Positions 1 to 14,300 of a stretch of 64,000 bases of DNA are shown piece by piece (positions within the stretch are counted from its first letter, which is position 1; each line of letters begins with the position of its first letter). The translations under genes and the position numbers were made by a program. Under the pieces are notes generated by a model that was not told the DNA's origin, made no database searches, and was given only the letters and a program-made list of their open reading frames with translations. The stretch comes from Linepithema humile (Eukaryota > Arthropoda > Insecta > Hymenoptera > Formicidae), in assembly GCF_040581485.1 (NCBI RefSeq), contig NC_090132.1:29585911-29649910 (forward strand), written 5' to 3'.

Positions 1-217
1 ACGATAAAAGTATTGAAACATGCTTGTGTAAAAAGAAATTCCATTCTTTCATCTTATAGATATATTATTTAGTTTCTTCGGCGCCAGAAAAGCACATTTG
101 TTCATAACATTAATCAACTCTCGCGCGTTCATACCGATTTTTCAGATCGTGTCACAGGTTCGTGTCATCAAATTCGCGGTGCGAAAGTGTTTTCGAGAAA
201 ATGATTTGGGCAGCCTC

Positions 218-233
218 TTTTTTTTTTTTTTTT
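218..233. repeat. Poly-T run (16)
   Basis: This is a homopolymer in intergenic or intronic sequence with no recognisable element next to it. Confidence 0.95.
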
Positions 234-3200
234 ACTCTTGCACATTAATAAAGCACAAAGTGAGGCGAGGAAATAATGACGAATCGAAATGAAGTACTGA
301 GGGCGGCGCGGACAAGGAACAAATGACGGTGTGTGGAATGCGCTTTGTTCGCTTCTCTCTCTCCGACGATCCATGGGGCATTCGCCGCGTCTCGTTCTCC
401 CCGCGTTCCACCTCTTTCTCTTGATCGTCTACGGCGGCTTCTTCTGCATCTTACTCTTTCTTACGCTCATCTCACCTCGGCAATCTCGGCAGCCGGCGAG
501 TTGGACTACGCGTTCACCGACGAACACGCGACTCGCGTTTGCCTCCCTCTCGCCCGTCCCGAGCGTAAAACATTGATCAATGTTCAAGAGAATCATCGTT
601 CGATCGCTATCGTTTCTTATAATTATGTTGTGAAAAAATATAAGGAACAATTTTCTCTAAGTGACTTTTATTTATTTTAAACTCAGAGAAATTAATTTCA
701 TTTTTTAGATATGTTTTGTAGACTAACTATGCATATCCGTGCTGTAAATAAAATGCAAATTGTTTAACCTAGATATATGAAAATTATTATACTTAATTAT
801 TTATTGCGATTATTAAACGGAAACACTAAGCTTATGAATATCGGAATAAGAATTTATTTTTTTTCGAAATAAAGAAAATTTGCAAATTTATATTTTTGTT
901 TAGAAAGTGATGATTATTTAATGTCGTGGGATGTAAAAAAAATCACTGAATGGCGGAAAATTAATGCTTTTTACAAGATTGTACGCGATGATGTTAACTC
1001 AAGATGTTAATCCAATGCGTAAATTTAGCGTGACTAGAATTTATACCCTACTTAACCAGAAAAACTTGGTGTTGCTGTCGTCTAAAGTGATAGATTTCCT
1101 TCATCTAGTATGCAAAAGTTGTACGCGGAAAAATAAAATCCAACTTACGGTGATAAACGCACTTTCTTCGTTGAAGGATACTTTGGTTGGTGGGTGTTGC
1201 GGTGGGCTGCAGCATAATGCACGTCGTATTTCTGCGATAAGCGCATTTGCGTCACACTTTACTTTGTTAGTCATTTAAATTACATTTGATGAGCACAAGC
1301 TTGGTTTGACTAGCTCGAAAGCTTTTTTTAATATTTAAATACGATTACCCACATATCTTGATTATTTAAAATATATAATTTAATTATTTTTTCAGCTAGT
1401 TGTTGCTAGATGCATATCTCACAAATAATACTGTAGATAATAACATAGTGTAAATTACGTAGTAGAGTGGTATTACGAGCTGCATCGTACTTCTCGCGAG
1501 AGCTCGCATCGCCTGCAACCCCCGTTTGTTAATGTATATAACTTGCGCAGAAGATAACAATCTCGCTTGAGTGCTTTCCACCGTCACTGGCGACGGTTTT
1601 GATATACGAGCGAGTTGCACTCGCAATTATACGACGCTGCGCATAAAGTTCTGCCTTTGGAATCATTTAGTCGCAGATAAACGCTTGTGTATTTCAAGCA
1701 TTTAATACCGTTACACTAAACTAGTACGCATTATCGGCATAACGCGTTACGAATTTAATTCATATCAATCTCGGAACAAAATTTTGTGATCAAAGAGACG
1801 TTTGCGAGCGAAGTTTCTCGGCCAATCGAAACGACAACTCGTGCCGGGGGTAAGAAAATCGATTTATCTCGCGCGGATTTCGAGGTGAGCGTGGACCACC
1901 CTAAGAGAAATGTATGTCTTCTTCCAGTGCTGTCCGCTTGTTGAAAAGGAACAAGTCCTCGTTCACTGCAATTGTCGCCTCGAGAAGTGTTAATGTAAAA
2001 AACAGCAAGAGACGTCGTCACGTTGTGAGCTACAGCGCAACACATCGCACTTTGGTGCGAAAAATGAAGCACTGCCGGTCGCACTGTCAATCATAAATTT
2101 TTGGTGTGCATATATGTATTCATTATTATATTTGTTCAATATATAAGTAAAATTCCTTGAAATTTGACCCCAATATTCTCTCAAATTTTTTCGCAGACGA
2201 GCGAAAGAAGCGATTAATAGCGTCGAAAAATATAGATATCGTATTCTATTATAGTTGTTTTCAATTTTCCTTAAGCTTCGATCACACACACAATAGTTTA
2301 AATTATTTATTGCTGCAGAGATATATATATGAGACTTCTCTGCAAGTGTATACGCAACACTTTTTTTATCAGAATCAAAATTGTCTCGTGTTACATCGTT
2401 CACCATACATACATAGTAATTTCCAGCCTTTGCGGGAATTGGAGCGCAATTCGGATTCGTATCTCGAAGTCCGAGGCCATCGAGGCGTCCTCGCTATTCT
2501 CGAGAATCCACTTCGCACGGTTGCGATCGATCGGCGATCGTTCGGTCGACAACGCTTGTACGTGGGCGCTCGCCTATATCATTCTCCTCAGCATCGTGCA
2601 ATAAACCGCCCGATCCGCGGCGCAGATCCCGCGCGGATATCTGACCTCGGGCCGGTATCGTTTAACATCCCTGATCGAACATCGTGCGGCACCGAGAGTG
2701 CCTCGTCCTTTCGTAACGCGCGCTAAATTACCTGTCTCTTTTAACGTCGTGCGTGTAGCTTGAAGTGCTTGATGGGCGCCTCGCGGGCTTAACCCTTCAA
2801 CTGTGGGAAAGATTTCGCGCGAAATCTTGGGAAAGCGCGCGATTTTAAAGCGAATTCGGTTTGTTCTATTAAAACTATAAAATGCGCCAAGTTCGATTGG
2901 CCGTTTGTTGATCGTCGATCAGAAAATTCTTGTGAAAACAATTGAACTTATCGATTGTATAGCGGAAAATTCAAGATGTCTTTTTATCCCGCTGTGCACA
3001 CTAATAGTATTTTCGTGGATTGAATAAAATTTTTGCATACGCAAGGAGATATTAAATTCACTTTTCACGTTAGCATTTCGTAGCAATTGAACACGCTTCT
3101 ACACGTCAGCTTCTCTTCAGCTTGTTCGTCCTCCGTAAGATCTCTTCTCAATGCGCAATCAATGAAAAAACCACCCACACGCCTCTCACCCTCATCGTCC

Positions 3201-5301
3201 ACCCACATTTCTCCGCTAAATCTGCTGGCGCTTATGATTGACTTGATGTTTGCCATCGATCAAATCGTCGCGAAAGAGTCGTGCTCAACTGACTATTCAA
3301 ATTGCCGCAGCTTTTGTTCTAACCGCAAGACTAGAGAATATGCGCATCACGCGTGTCATGTTAATTATATATTTTTATTTTCGATAGGCGAATTAGATTA
3401 TATTCGGTTCAAATTCTGCGCCTCTCGCCAATACTCCATTCTCATTCCAGATAATGACGCTACGACGCTAAATCGAAATTCAAGATAGCGCGCTTCATCG
3501 GCGCGTTTTCGCGCGTCATCGCGTCAATCGGTGACGATTGCCACCTCCGTGCCTCTCTGATTCGGCATACAACGTGCTTAAGAAGAAACGTTGACAGCTC
3601 CATTTGTGCGGCATTCAAATCCCGTCTCGACGGTGCTCATTGTCGTCGCGCTCGCAATTGCGCGCGTCATCGCGCGTCGAAAACCTTTGATTAACCTTCG
3701 ACAGGGTGTATTCATATCACGAACGGTACGAGTTTGGCCCGGTCACCTCACGAAACGAATAGGAGGTCGTTATACATCGGCGCACCTGCGAGACCACCTG
3801 TTAACCCGGCCGGACTTGCTTCGAGATTGTCGCACGAGCCCGCCGGGCAGATTGCGAAAGACGTCGGGTGAAAATGATTAATAAGAATCAGTTCATCTGT
3901 TATGCCGCGCGTGCAATCTCTCTCTGGAATTCCACCTCAATTGAATCGCGATTGTAAAGCGCGTTCGCACAATCGCCACGTGTTCATTGGTTATTCTGCA
4001 TTCGATCAATTATTTCGATAAATATAAAATACTGCTAGTAGCGCGCGAATTAAAATAGAATTTCGCTAACCTGTAAGATAAATATTCAATCTTTAGAAGC
4101 ATACAGATATTGATAAAAAAAAAAAGAGCTATATCCCAAGAGTTATATATCTACTTCTGAGGATGGAAAATATAAATTGCTAATTATGCAGCTGTTCGTG
4201 CTATAAAAAATTCAGATATTACGAAAAAGTACTTGATCAAATTTTCGGTGAGAATAAATGAGCGGATCGGAAATCTCAAGCAAGTAAAAAAAAAAAAGAA
4301 TAATAAGATGAATAGATAGTCACAAATGTTGAAGACGGCTTCCAGGATAATAATTCGGGAGGGACTTAGACAGAAAAGAAATATATCGTTCTGATCCAGC
4401 GTCCGGATCCAGCGACGCAATCCCCGAGTACATAAATAATGCTCTATCGAGCATATTGAGTTATATTTCATAGCGGGCAAAAAATGCGAACGTCCCTCGA
4501 AAATCTGACGTCTCAATCCGTCTCTGGGATCTCGATACTCCGAGCGGTCAATTAAGACATGCTGCCCAGATGTCCCCGTCTGGTCCTTACGCGCTACACA
4601 CACATTGACGACGACGGCGACAGCCGATAAGTCGTACGAGGAAACGGTATTACGCGACGCGCGGTATCTCACTTCTGCCCCGACGCTCTCTCAGACTTGC
4701 GCTCCGATGATATCTCTTCCTGCTCTACGATCGTCTTGTTACGTACTCCTTATTTACCCGTTGGACTTGCGGCACGATACAATCTGCCGAAGGACTCGGT
4801 TCAAAGTAGAAAAGAAACTTGGTAGAAGCAACGAGAGAAAAAGCGAAATTCCCCAGCCACCCAAGAAGAAACGTCGTAATAATTAATATCGCCGATCGAG
4901 AAGAGGCGATATCGATGCGAACAGTCATTGAAGGGATCGAAGAGACCTGGAATTCTTCGAGATTCGAAAGATTAGGTCCGGCGTACAAGTGTGAGCGAAA
5001 TAGGACGCCGTATTTTGTGGCCAGCGGGTACGAATAAAACTTCTTGCTGCTCGTCGATTATTCTTGAAGTTGAAGATATAAATGAAGGCTTGAGGCGATA
5101 ACAGGCTAAGCCACGAGCGAGAACCTTGTCACTCTCTCGGTGTACGTTCATTTCGATTACAGTGCCAATCAAAAATTCTTTTTATTCCCTTTAGGAATAA
5201 CGTATCAAACAATGACTGCAAGAGTTGAAAGAAATATGAATCTCATTAATGATCGCGACTGTGTTATTATTCTCTCTTGTTTAATTTTCATATAACATAG
5301 T

Positions 5302-5332
5302 ATGATGAATAAGTCGTAGAACTATTCATCAT
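5302..5332. repeat. Perfect 10-bp hairpin, 11-nt loop
   Basis: The arms atgatgaata and tattcatcat are exact reverse complements. The stem is AT-rich and short, and no function is evident. Confidence 0.8.
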
Positions 5333-7008
5333 TGCTAGTTGTTTTTACTTTATTTAGTTTATTTTATAATAGTAATTTTTTTCAATTAAAACTATAAATA
5401 TAAATATATATATAAAGAGTTCCCTGAGAAATACTTTAATTTATATATATTAAGTAAAACAGGGTCCAATCGAAAAATTTTGAATGCTACAAATTACGTC
5501 GAATTATTATATTTTACAATAAAAGTCAGAGAAAGGAAAAGCCAGCGCAAAAAGTCGAAGTGTGTCGAAAAAAGTATAAAATAAAAGTCGAGATGAGTGT
5601 TGAAAAAAGATTTTAAAATCGGAACTGTGCCAAGGAGGCGTTCAATTGTTCATAAAAATTCGATTTTAAAAAAAGATATTCGACTGTTGTCCATTCTCCC
5701 GTGTAAATAATATCCTCGCGTCCTTATGCAGCGGATTATCGGAGCTGCACAGCTCGCCTCTTAATAGACGCTTTATTCCGAAACGCGATACACCTTAAAA
5801 GCCGAGAGCGATAAAGACGGCCGATTAATTTACTACGGCTCCATAATCCCTCCAAAGTAAATCCTCTTTTCTCATCAAACATTCTTTCTTTTCCTCGCAC
5901 TGTCTTTCATCTCTCCTCCTTTTTATATTTTTCTTTTCCAAACGAACAACAAAATAGAAGCCGTAGAACGCGCGGAGGTTACTCTCTCGCCTAATGGGTG
6001 GAAAGAAATCGACCCGAAGCTTATCATTTTAATGGAAACTTTTATGGAGAGCACTTTAGACGCTATCTCCTCGTCTCCCCGCAACGAATTCGGGGTGGCT
6101 ATGTCCGCGCGTTGGACAAGTCGCACTTTTCAGTTTCATAATGCGCAGTTTTTATGCTCCGATTATTGTGTTAATGGAAAAATACTCTGGCAATCTTTCC
6201 GCTGATCACGCCAATCTGTTTCGGAACGCAGTTTGAATGCGCTCCTAAAAGCCGACGAGTGGTGCAGCTTTCGACAAATTTGCCGCGAGCTTTTCTCGTT
6301 CTTTTTCTAGAGATTTGATAATAATAATTTTACGCAAAAGTGCTCGAATAAATTTCAATACATATATGCTGATAAAAGAAAAACAACACTCTTGAATAGT
6401 GAATAATAAATTTCAGAAAATTTGCATCTATTATTCATCGACCGGCAAAACATCATTCAGGCGGATGACGGCCAATTACAAGCGCTTTTATTTTCATAAA
6501 GCGTATAATAAATCAGAAAAAGGTTGAATTCGTATCATTCTGTTCTTCAGTGATTATCTGATAAAGAAGATCTGGAATATGCACCTGCTTTTATTTTGAA
6601 TGTGCCATGGAGCAGCTGTCCGCTGCATTCGTATAAATTAAGGATGGATTAAAAAACTAGATTTTAAATTAAACTATCTGCAATTTTTATCTATCAAACG
6701 AAGCTACACTTGTCTTGAAACAAATGCTTTACATACCTAAAAAGTATTACATCAACAAAATATTACAAGCAGAAATATTACTATATATTATCAATTAAAA
6801 AATTACTGTATTGAATTAAATGCTATGAAATATGCCAATGTATAAATAATATATCTAAATCGCATATTATTCACATTTTAGCCGATTCCTTACTCGATAT
6901 CACTTTCAATTTTACCTGTTTAATTCACATTGACATTTGATCAAATTTAACGAGGAAAACTACTGAAGCATACGAGACCGCGGTTTCCGCAAATGCGCGT
7001 GTGTGGTC

Positions 7009-7216
7009 AGTTCGAGCCGCGGTGTTGTGATAGTTGAGCGATAATAGACGCAACGGCGACTATCTCACAGCGGTCATCAACACCGACATAAACACCGCAT
7101 CTTATGTGGGTCAAGCTCTCGTGAACCACGTGCCCGAGCGCAGACCGTACTCGATCACACGGAGATACCGTTCGCAGATGCGATTATCGCGATATTAGAT
7201 ACTCTCGACTAGAGAA
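7009..7216 (+). promoter_or_regulatory. Possible + strand transcription start and noncoding first exon
   Basis: A GC-rich block in AT-rich sequence contains an initiator-like TCAGTT near 7008 and ends at a consensus donor AAG/gtaaga (GT at 7217). Only short upstream-type ORFs are present, so it would be a noncoding exon. No TATA box or clear downstream promoter element was seen. Confidence 0.2.
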
Positions 7217-7922
7217 GGTAAGAGGTGAGATTTAAGCGGCTTCCCCCATCCCTCTTTTTCCTCTTTCTCCTCTAGATATAGAAGAGGAACGGTACTCTCT
7301 TTACCTCGAGTAAAAGGGACTCTTTAACCAAGCGACGCCCACGTCGAGCCGACGCGCCGCTTCGCTTTCTACTTTTCCAGACGGCCCCGATGATCTACGA
7401 CCGAGAGGTTCTCCGCTAGATAAAGCGGAGTACGTTCGTACCAGTCAAAAAGCTGCTTCGTAACGACGATACGCGTCGTATGCGCCAATAAATTACGTTA
7501 CCCTTTGAGAGTAACGTTCACCAATGCTTGCGAGAGTTTCATTGTTTCTTTTTTTTATTCGCAACATGTTCACGTTCCGGCGAAATTTCCTCGCCGACGA
7601 ACGTGAACATTTACGTCGAATAATAATTATGGCATATCTAAAGTAAGAATTGTGGAATAAATGTGAGCTGTAATACTCTCCAATGATCAAATTCATTATG
7701 AAATCCAACGGGATTCAAAACTTACTAAAAAATTTATGGTTATTTGTTTGAATATGTTATCTGTTTACAATTCCCGTCGATTCAATCATTGGAAAATATT
7801 GCGGTGTCGCATTCACTCCAGTTTTGTGCGAAAGAAAAGAATTGTGATCAATATTCCAGATGCAATATCGGAAGTTAATCACAATTCCGCTTTCGGGACT
7901 TCCGGCTGGAAGTAAAACTCAC

Positions 7923-8055
7923 TTTTCCCTTTGACGAATTCTGAATTGAGATCCGCTGACACATCGTAGCTACCGGCGACGATCAGTAGAAGGAATGTCA
8001 CGCCGAGGAGGTTGCAAATCGACAGCGCTCGTGGCTCGTGTCGGTGGTTGAACAT
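7923..8055 (-). CDS. First coding exon of a secreted or membrane protein (signal peptide)
   Basis: On the - strand the ATG at 8055 follows an in-frame TGA (tga gag ctc atc ATG) and encodes 44 residues plus one base before the donor gtgagt at 7922-7917. The N-terminus MFNHRHEPRALSICN is followed by a hydrophobic core LLGVTFLLLIVAGSY and a likely cleavage site after VSA, leaving DLNSEFVKGK. The exon's 5' edge is a strong acceptor, ttttctcatttcag, so the exon runs 8257-7923 with about 200 nt of leader and has another noncoding exon upstream. The intron leaves in phase 1. A signal-peptide exon followed by a phase-1 intron and a very long gap is typical of immunoglobulin-superfamily adhesion genes, but that assignment is only a guess. 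No continuation is visible down to position 1. Confidence 0.55.
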
Positions 8056-8257
8056 GATGAGCTCTCATGCCCTTCGCGAACCCGTAGGCCTTACCAAGGT
8101 GACCTGAATGAGGATTTTCTCTTCTGCTTCGTGGGCCAGTCGACTGTCACGAACGAGAAAATCGGAGGAACTTCGTAGAACCGTTTCCGCCGCTGCCATC
8201 GCTCTCCCTTCTTCACCGTGCATGTCGCATGTCTGGCATCAAAGTAATCGCGATTGT
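8056..8257 (-). other. 5' leader part of the signal-peptide exon
   Basis: This is the 202-nt stretch between the acceptor (AG at 8259-8258, preceded by a pyrimidine-rich tract) and the start codon at 8055. It contains upstream ATGs in other frames. One of them (ATG AGA GCT CAT) overlaps the main start, so translation of the main frame may be restrained. Confidence 0.4.
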
Positions 8258-8318
8258 CTGAAATGAGAAAAGTTATGATCAGTGGAAAAGCAGCGCACAA
8301 TATCAAGAGCGTCGGCAT
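8091..8318 (-). CDS. Alternative small secreted-peptide ORF overlapping the leader
   Basis: This 75-codon frame starts MPTLLILCAAFPLIITFLIS, which resembles a signal peptide, and continues with a basic, Lys/Arg-rich tail with a single Cys. It overlaps the leader of the downstream signal-peptide exon in a different frame. The acceptor at 8258 would cut off its start, so it can be made only from an unspliced or alternatively started transcript. It may be a chance frame. Confidence 0.15.
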   Translation of the reverse strand: MPTLLILCAAFPLIITFLISDNRDYFDARHATCTVKKGERWQRRKRFYEVPPIFSFVTVDWPTKQKRKSSFRSPW

Positions 8319-11300
8319 TTAGCGTTGAACGCGGTTCTTTCATCTTCTAATATATTCCTCGCTTTTGTTTCTTCTTCAGGTTGAAAAAAAAATTCTCATG
8401 CTTCGCTTTAAGCTCCCGCTTGTCCGCAAGTTAATTATGTCTTTGACTTTTAGTGAGATAAGATATTGCATACATTAAACGGAAAAAAAGCTTAGAGTGC
8501 CTGAGGTAATAAAAAAATTTGGATAGTTATATTTGGAATTAAATACTTGGTAAAAATGCAATTTTTTTTTTTTATATGAATGCTAAGCGGGATGAAGCGC
8601 GGATGACAATCAGCATAAATCACTCTGCGTTGAAATCTCTTATTTTCATTAGCATCCGCAGAGGAATTGTGTTTCGCGAGTTACGCGTGTAAATCAATAA
8701 CTATCAGCCACTAGGATGAGTTACGCCTGATTGCAGCACGCGTTCCTAACTACGGCGGCAACGATATTCATTATACACGTCTGAATTATGCTGTACCTGC
8801 ATTTTTGATATTATCACACGTGCGCCCTTTGTACGCTACGTTGTAATAAATAATACGATAATATCGTACGCTAGCGTCTCAATTCATTTCAGCCATTCAT
8901 AATTTTCAAATAGTTTGATTTAAATGCGACTCGACTTAATTAGCATAATAAATTTATCGACAAACTCACTTTTAAGAGCTACGCTTTTGCTACGGTAATT
9001 GCGGTTCATTCTCGCGATTTATAGAAGGTATTAAAATTAGATTCATTTTGCGTGACGAGCGTGGAGTTAAAAATACGTTTATTGCAATAATTGATCGTTT
9101 AACCTTACGTTTTTACTATGTAACCCGATTCAGATTGATTTAATCTGTATCAAAATCGGACAAATGGATTTTATACTTGATCTCCGTCCCTTGATCTCAC
9201 AAAAAGCGTGTAACGAAACACGAAAAAACATCTACTCGCCTTTTAGACCGGCAGTTGTTGTGTCATCGCCTCGTTTAAGAACCACCATTTCGTTCTATGT
9301 ATCGCGCTGGAAGACGTGTAAGAAAAAATCAAAAGGGACGAAGGAGAGAGAGAAAGAGAGAGAGAGAGACGAGGGGATGAAAACGAAGAAAGGAGGGGCG
9401 AAAATCGAAAAAGAGAAGAAGACAATGTAGCTAACAGCAGGTGTCTGCTCGCCCGTTCGTTTCTTCTTTCTCTCTCTCTTGTCTCTTCTTTCGTCCTCAC
9501 CATCTCGTCGCTATCTCATCCAGAGAGACTATCCCGACACTCGCGCGGTTCTTACTCTTTGTTCTTTCGTGTTCGCACTCCCCGCGGAGTGGTGAACACG
9601 AGTTGCCTTATTCGGGCGTGACAAGCCGGATCAACTTAGACAAATGACGATCGAGTCGCGCGCGACGCCAGTCTGATTGCGGTGGTCTCGTTAAGGTCGC
9701 ATCTGCAGATTGTCCCTATTAATTACGATCGATAGCCGGCGAACGAGCCGTCGGCGACGGAACACACCCGATCGTGTCGTCGCTCGTGATTGTCCCCGTT
9801 CGCCCGCGCGATTCCCCTGCGGTCGCCAGTGGTACCACGCTGTCTGCCGATCAGAAAGATCGTGGGAGTTATTTTGAGAGGAGGACCTCGGAGTGCAGTT
9901 CGAGTGACAGCGATCGCAACGTAACGCGGATCCGCGTATTTTCGCGAAAAACGATGCAGAAATTGGAGAACGGGAGAAATCCAATTAACATACTAATATA
10001 TTATAAATTAAAATTGCAAAACTCTTTTGCATTTAGCGCTTAAAGGTTTTTTTTTTATATTCCAATAAATTTTATACTAATGAATTCAACACTTGGAAAA
10101 AAAATATCTTTATCTTGTGTAAAGTAACGAGTGTTCCTGATAAGCTACATCTGCAAATCAGAGATAAGTGTTTGCATAGCGCTGGCGATTTCGCCAGAAA
10201 TGCGAAGACACGGCACGAATTACGAGCCTGCGAACCGGTTCCAGGACGTACCGTTCGAATGGCGGAATTAACCCGAACTGAAAAGGCTCAGGCGCCGTCG
10301 ACGCTACGCTTAATTGCACGGATGATAGTCGGGAATTGTGCAAATTTTTATCGCTCTCGTCGATGGGATTTTAATCTTTTATTTATAGCTATCTCTAAAA
10401 TATTTTAGATCTTTTTGTTGTTTGTCTCGCGATTTTATGAGGGTCCGTACAAAACGTGCGAAATCGTATACATAAGCCTAAGCTTAACACTAAACCTAAG
10501 CTTAATCTTAATTCTTATAGAGAGAAAAACAATAAAATGTATGAAAATAAGTTATTCACTTGTACGCTGTGTGAAACGGTGTAAGAAAATAATAATTTAA
10601 AAAAATTAATGACAAAAGAAAATGGACATTTTCTTGCTGAACAAGATTTTCGAAGAGAGTGTCACCTCCACAAATTGCATAATAAAAACCAATTAATGTT
10701 ATTGCGGAGAAAAAGAGATATTTCATTCTCAATTTGCGACACGCCGCGACGTTTCAGTGCTGGAATTTCACCGCGATTAAGAAAGCTGTGAAATCTCGCG
10801 ATAAGAAACAAAGCGGCATCAGCTCCGGTTACACGCGACAGCCGTCCGGTTGTAACGCAATAACGTTATAAACAATATCCACGCGACTCTCTCCGTCACC
10901 GCGATGCATTCTACGTATCGCCTCTGTCAGACTCTGGGCAAAGACCCGGCTCGTTTCTGATTACAACAGCTCACTTTGTGTTTCCAATTGAACGCAACAT
11001 ATACATATATATTGTGTGTGGCCCGGAATATTGATTTCAAAACAACGTATCACATATACTTCTCTAATTGATCCTTTAATATTTCATTTGCTACATATTT
11101 TCAAGACTATCGTGAATGTGATACGCGCGCGATTGAACATGACATAAACGATACTAGACAGTTTAATGGAAGTGTCTCAATTTTTAGCTCTCTGCTTAAA
11201 AATTTTACTTTGTAGTTCCCGGATTACATTGCAGATTTACTTAAAAGAATCCAGGTGTTATTAATTCTCCAAGTTTCTCCATCGTATCGCACTTTGAAGT

Positions 11301-14300
11301 GAAGCATATCGAAGGACCGAGAGCGAAGGTGCTCTCGCGCATTTCGTTTCTCATAAGCAAAATGCATTTGTCACTGTTGCGCCAAACAGATCATTACGCG
11401 CTCCTTGATACTTTTCGCAGTGACTAATCGCCGATCGTCTGAGGCGTGTCCGCTCCAGGCCTCGTTAACTTTTCACAACATGTACCTGCGTAATCTATCC
11501 CTCCCTCGCGCTTGATCCGATAAGCAATAAACGTCGAAGGCGCCCTGCAATGTCAGCCTCGCCGTGCACTCTCACATTTGTTGTTCGTAAACTGGCGTAT
11601 GCATTGATCGCACGGGCATTTTATCAATGTCCGCAAAGGAAGATTAAGAGGCGTGGTTTTTCGTACAGATTCCTAGTGAGAACCGTCGTGTGAGAGAAGC
11701 GGAATTCTCTCTGAGTATCCGTTCAGTTTAATCAGATTGAACCAAATGTTTAATTTGCTTTCTTGAAAAAAAAGAAAATTTTGAAAAAGATTTCGGTGCA
11801 TCTCTATTTATTTAACATTTTTTGAAAAATAGTAGAAAACTTGATATCGTTATTAGAGACATCAATTTCTCGATTTCATTAAGTTAATTATATTTCGCTC
11901 CAGTGCAACATTCATCTTGCATATTTTAGCAATTTTATTCACATTCCACACGACTTAGTATACGCGCAGCGATGACATATTATCACGAGTAGAGAAGAAG
12001 AAATACAATGAAAAGAAATGTTACACAAGAAAAGAAAGTCTGTTAGTCAACAAAAAGTTTGGAATTTGTGCTCGCAAATTCAAGGAGAATCTCTCAAGGA
12101 GCGACGAATGCAGAGCGTGGACGGCGAGGAGTACGAAAGACAATAAGAGAAAAGAGCCTTTGCCATGTGACGTCGTCGATCGTATATATCTTCGAGGGAA
12201 CCTGCGTTCTTCGTCCTTCGTCTTTCTGGTCCTCATACCCCTCCGTCCCCTCGCGCAGTCGGACTCGGGCACAAAAGCGGCGTCTTTTGAGGGAGGGTCC
12301 GAAAGAAAAAGAGAGCCGGCGAAACACGGCGTGTAACCGTGTTAACTGCGCTGCTTATGCATTCATATCCTTGTTTCGCGACAACCTGCTGATTGTTTCC
12401 ACAAAACGCGACAACCCCCTTGTAGCCGAGTGTCCGGGTCCGGTTTTTCGGCGGCTGCGAGGGAGATGCGGCCATAGGTGCCGCTATAGACGCGCGACCC
12501 CGCCAAGCAAAAAGGATCAATTTGTATGCGGGTGAACACTCCCTATTTCTGTCGCCATTCTTAACAGTGTCGGCCGTGTAACGTCTGCACGACAATAGTG
12601 ACGGCGAGATATAAGGGCGCTCGGGAGATGCGTATGTGCGCCGGAAGACAAGCCTGGAGCAGCAGTGTACGAAGTTGCGCGAAGCAGAAGGAAAGAAAGA
12701 GAGAAAGTCGAGCAGAGTTTTGAAATTGCATCTGCCTTGTTAAAAAACAACCACATTCCTTTAGAGATGAGGCAAAATTAATAGAAATAGAATATAAAGG
12801 ATAATTCCTACATCATTCTGATTTCTAAAAATAATTTAGGCGACAGATATGCGTATCTATTAACATTTCTGTCGACTAATTAGTATTTATAGTGTTACAT
12901 GACACGGATCTGTTAATGATCTCAAATGACGTTTGAGATAGAAAAGATCTAAATCCAAACAATCTACCGGAGTTATATCGCTAACGAGGAAGTGTGGACA
13001 GAGTGCGACATGATTTACGGTTGTTTATCCGTGTGTATCTCTCGCCATATCATATATCCAATTTATCATCGCCAATAATCTGAGCAAAAGTGAAATTTAA
13101 CTCAAGTAACGAAGAGAAGACGAGACGTATATAACTCCAAAGTCAAATATAAGTCTGTTATCTTTCGTAACATACGAATCTCACGAGTGCATATCCACAT
13201 GACCCTTGCTGCTCTGATGTTTCCTCAAAGTCAGAATTTTTTCAAGGTGTGCACATGTCGCGACGCCTTATCAGCGGAGTGTCTAAACTCCCGATTAAGA
13301 GGCGCGATAAGACAAGCAGAGAGTTGCGTTTTCTCCACCGCCCGTGATGGGAAGGGCTGCGACATGCGCGCAAAATAAAATATACAAAATATGCGTAATG
13401 CAATTTGATCCAACATAAACAGAGAGAATGATAAATCCAAATGGCATAGTTTGGAAATGTAAAAAAAATGCACCACTAAAAAAATTTATTATTAATTATA
13501 AGTAGGTTTTTTTAGTTTTCATATAATTTATTCTATTTATCAGATTTTTATTGAATTTTCATTGAAACACACTTGCGAGATTGTGCAAAAGTATAGCTAA
13601 ATTTTCTAATAATTCCCAATAAAGAGATATTTGTTTCGTTATGAATATAAAAATAAATATAAACATTGCTAATAGAAAACTTAACTTTCTCGCCAATTAA
13701 CTTGAAGATGTATCCTGTTAAACTGCTCTATGTAGGACGAATTTAACACGGAAGAACATTTTTAATTTCATTATCGCTGTAGAATTGATCGCTTTCTTTT
13801 ACCATAATTAATTCAATTGAATCAATTTTAATGTACGAAAAATTCTGAAAAAAAAATTCGCAATATTTTTGATTTGCAGCAAATGATAAATTCAATCCAT
13901 GGGATTGCATTTTTCGGCGAATGGCGTATAGCGAAGACGATTAAGACTTGCCACGATTTTAGTAGCGCTATAAAGCTAATAATGTTGAAAGCGAGAACAT
14001 AAAGCGATCTAGAGGAACGTGATGCCAGAAAGAGAGGCGGGTAAAACGAAAGAAAATAGTGGCGACCGTGGCTCGTTAGACACCCGCAGCTTCCTATTGG
14101 TTAACTCGCGTGAATTATGTTCGCGGTCCGCTAATAATGTTCGTGACTCCGTGATGGGCTTCCATGGAGTTTCGCGTTTGAAAAAGAGATATCGTGGCCA
14201 CGACGGATGCGAGAGAACACGCCACGAAATACAGGATCGCCGCTCACGATCATCTCGCAAGCGAGAATCCAGTCGGAGCGTCGAGTCACGGATAACTTCT

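Larger units (their letters stand above)
1..7922. other. Gene-poor stretch, probably intron of the leftward signal-peptide gene
   Basis: AT-rich sequence with GC-rich patches near 330-570, 1470-2090, 2400-2730, 3480-3960, 4560-5100 and 7000-7400. Short open frames there share no recognisable domains. If the - strand exon at 7923-8257 is real, this is its first long coding intron. Confidence 0.5.

Noticed and set aside
331..576. Hydrophobic + strand ORF and a possible 72-nt exon at 493-564
   Set aside because: The hydrophobic run comes from CT-rich sequence, the donor (gtaaaa) is weak, and other frames are open too.
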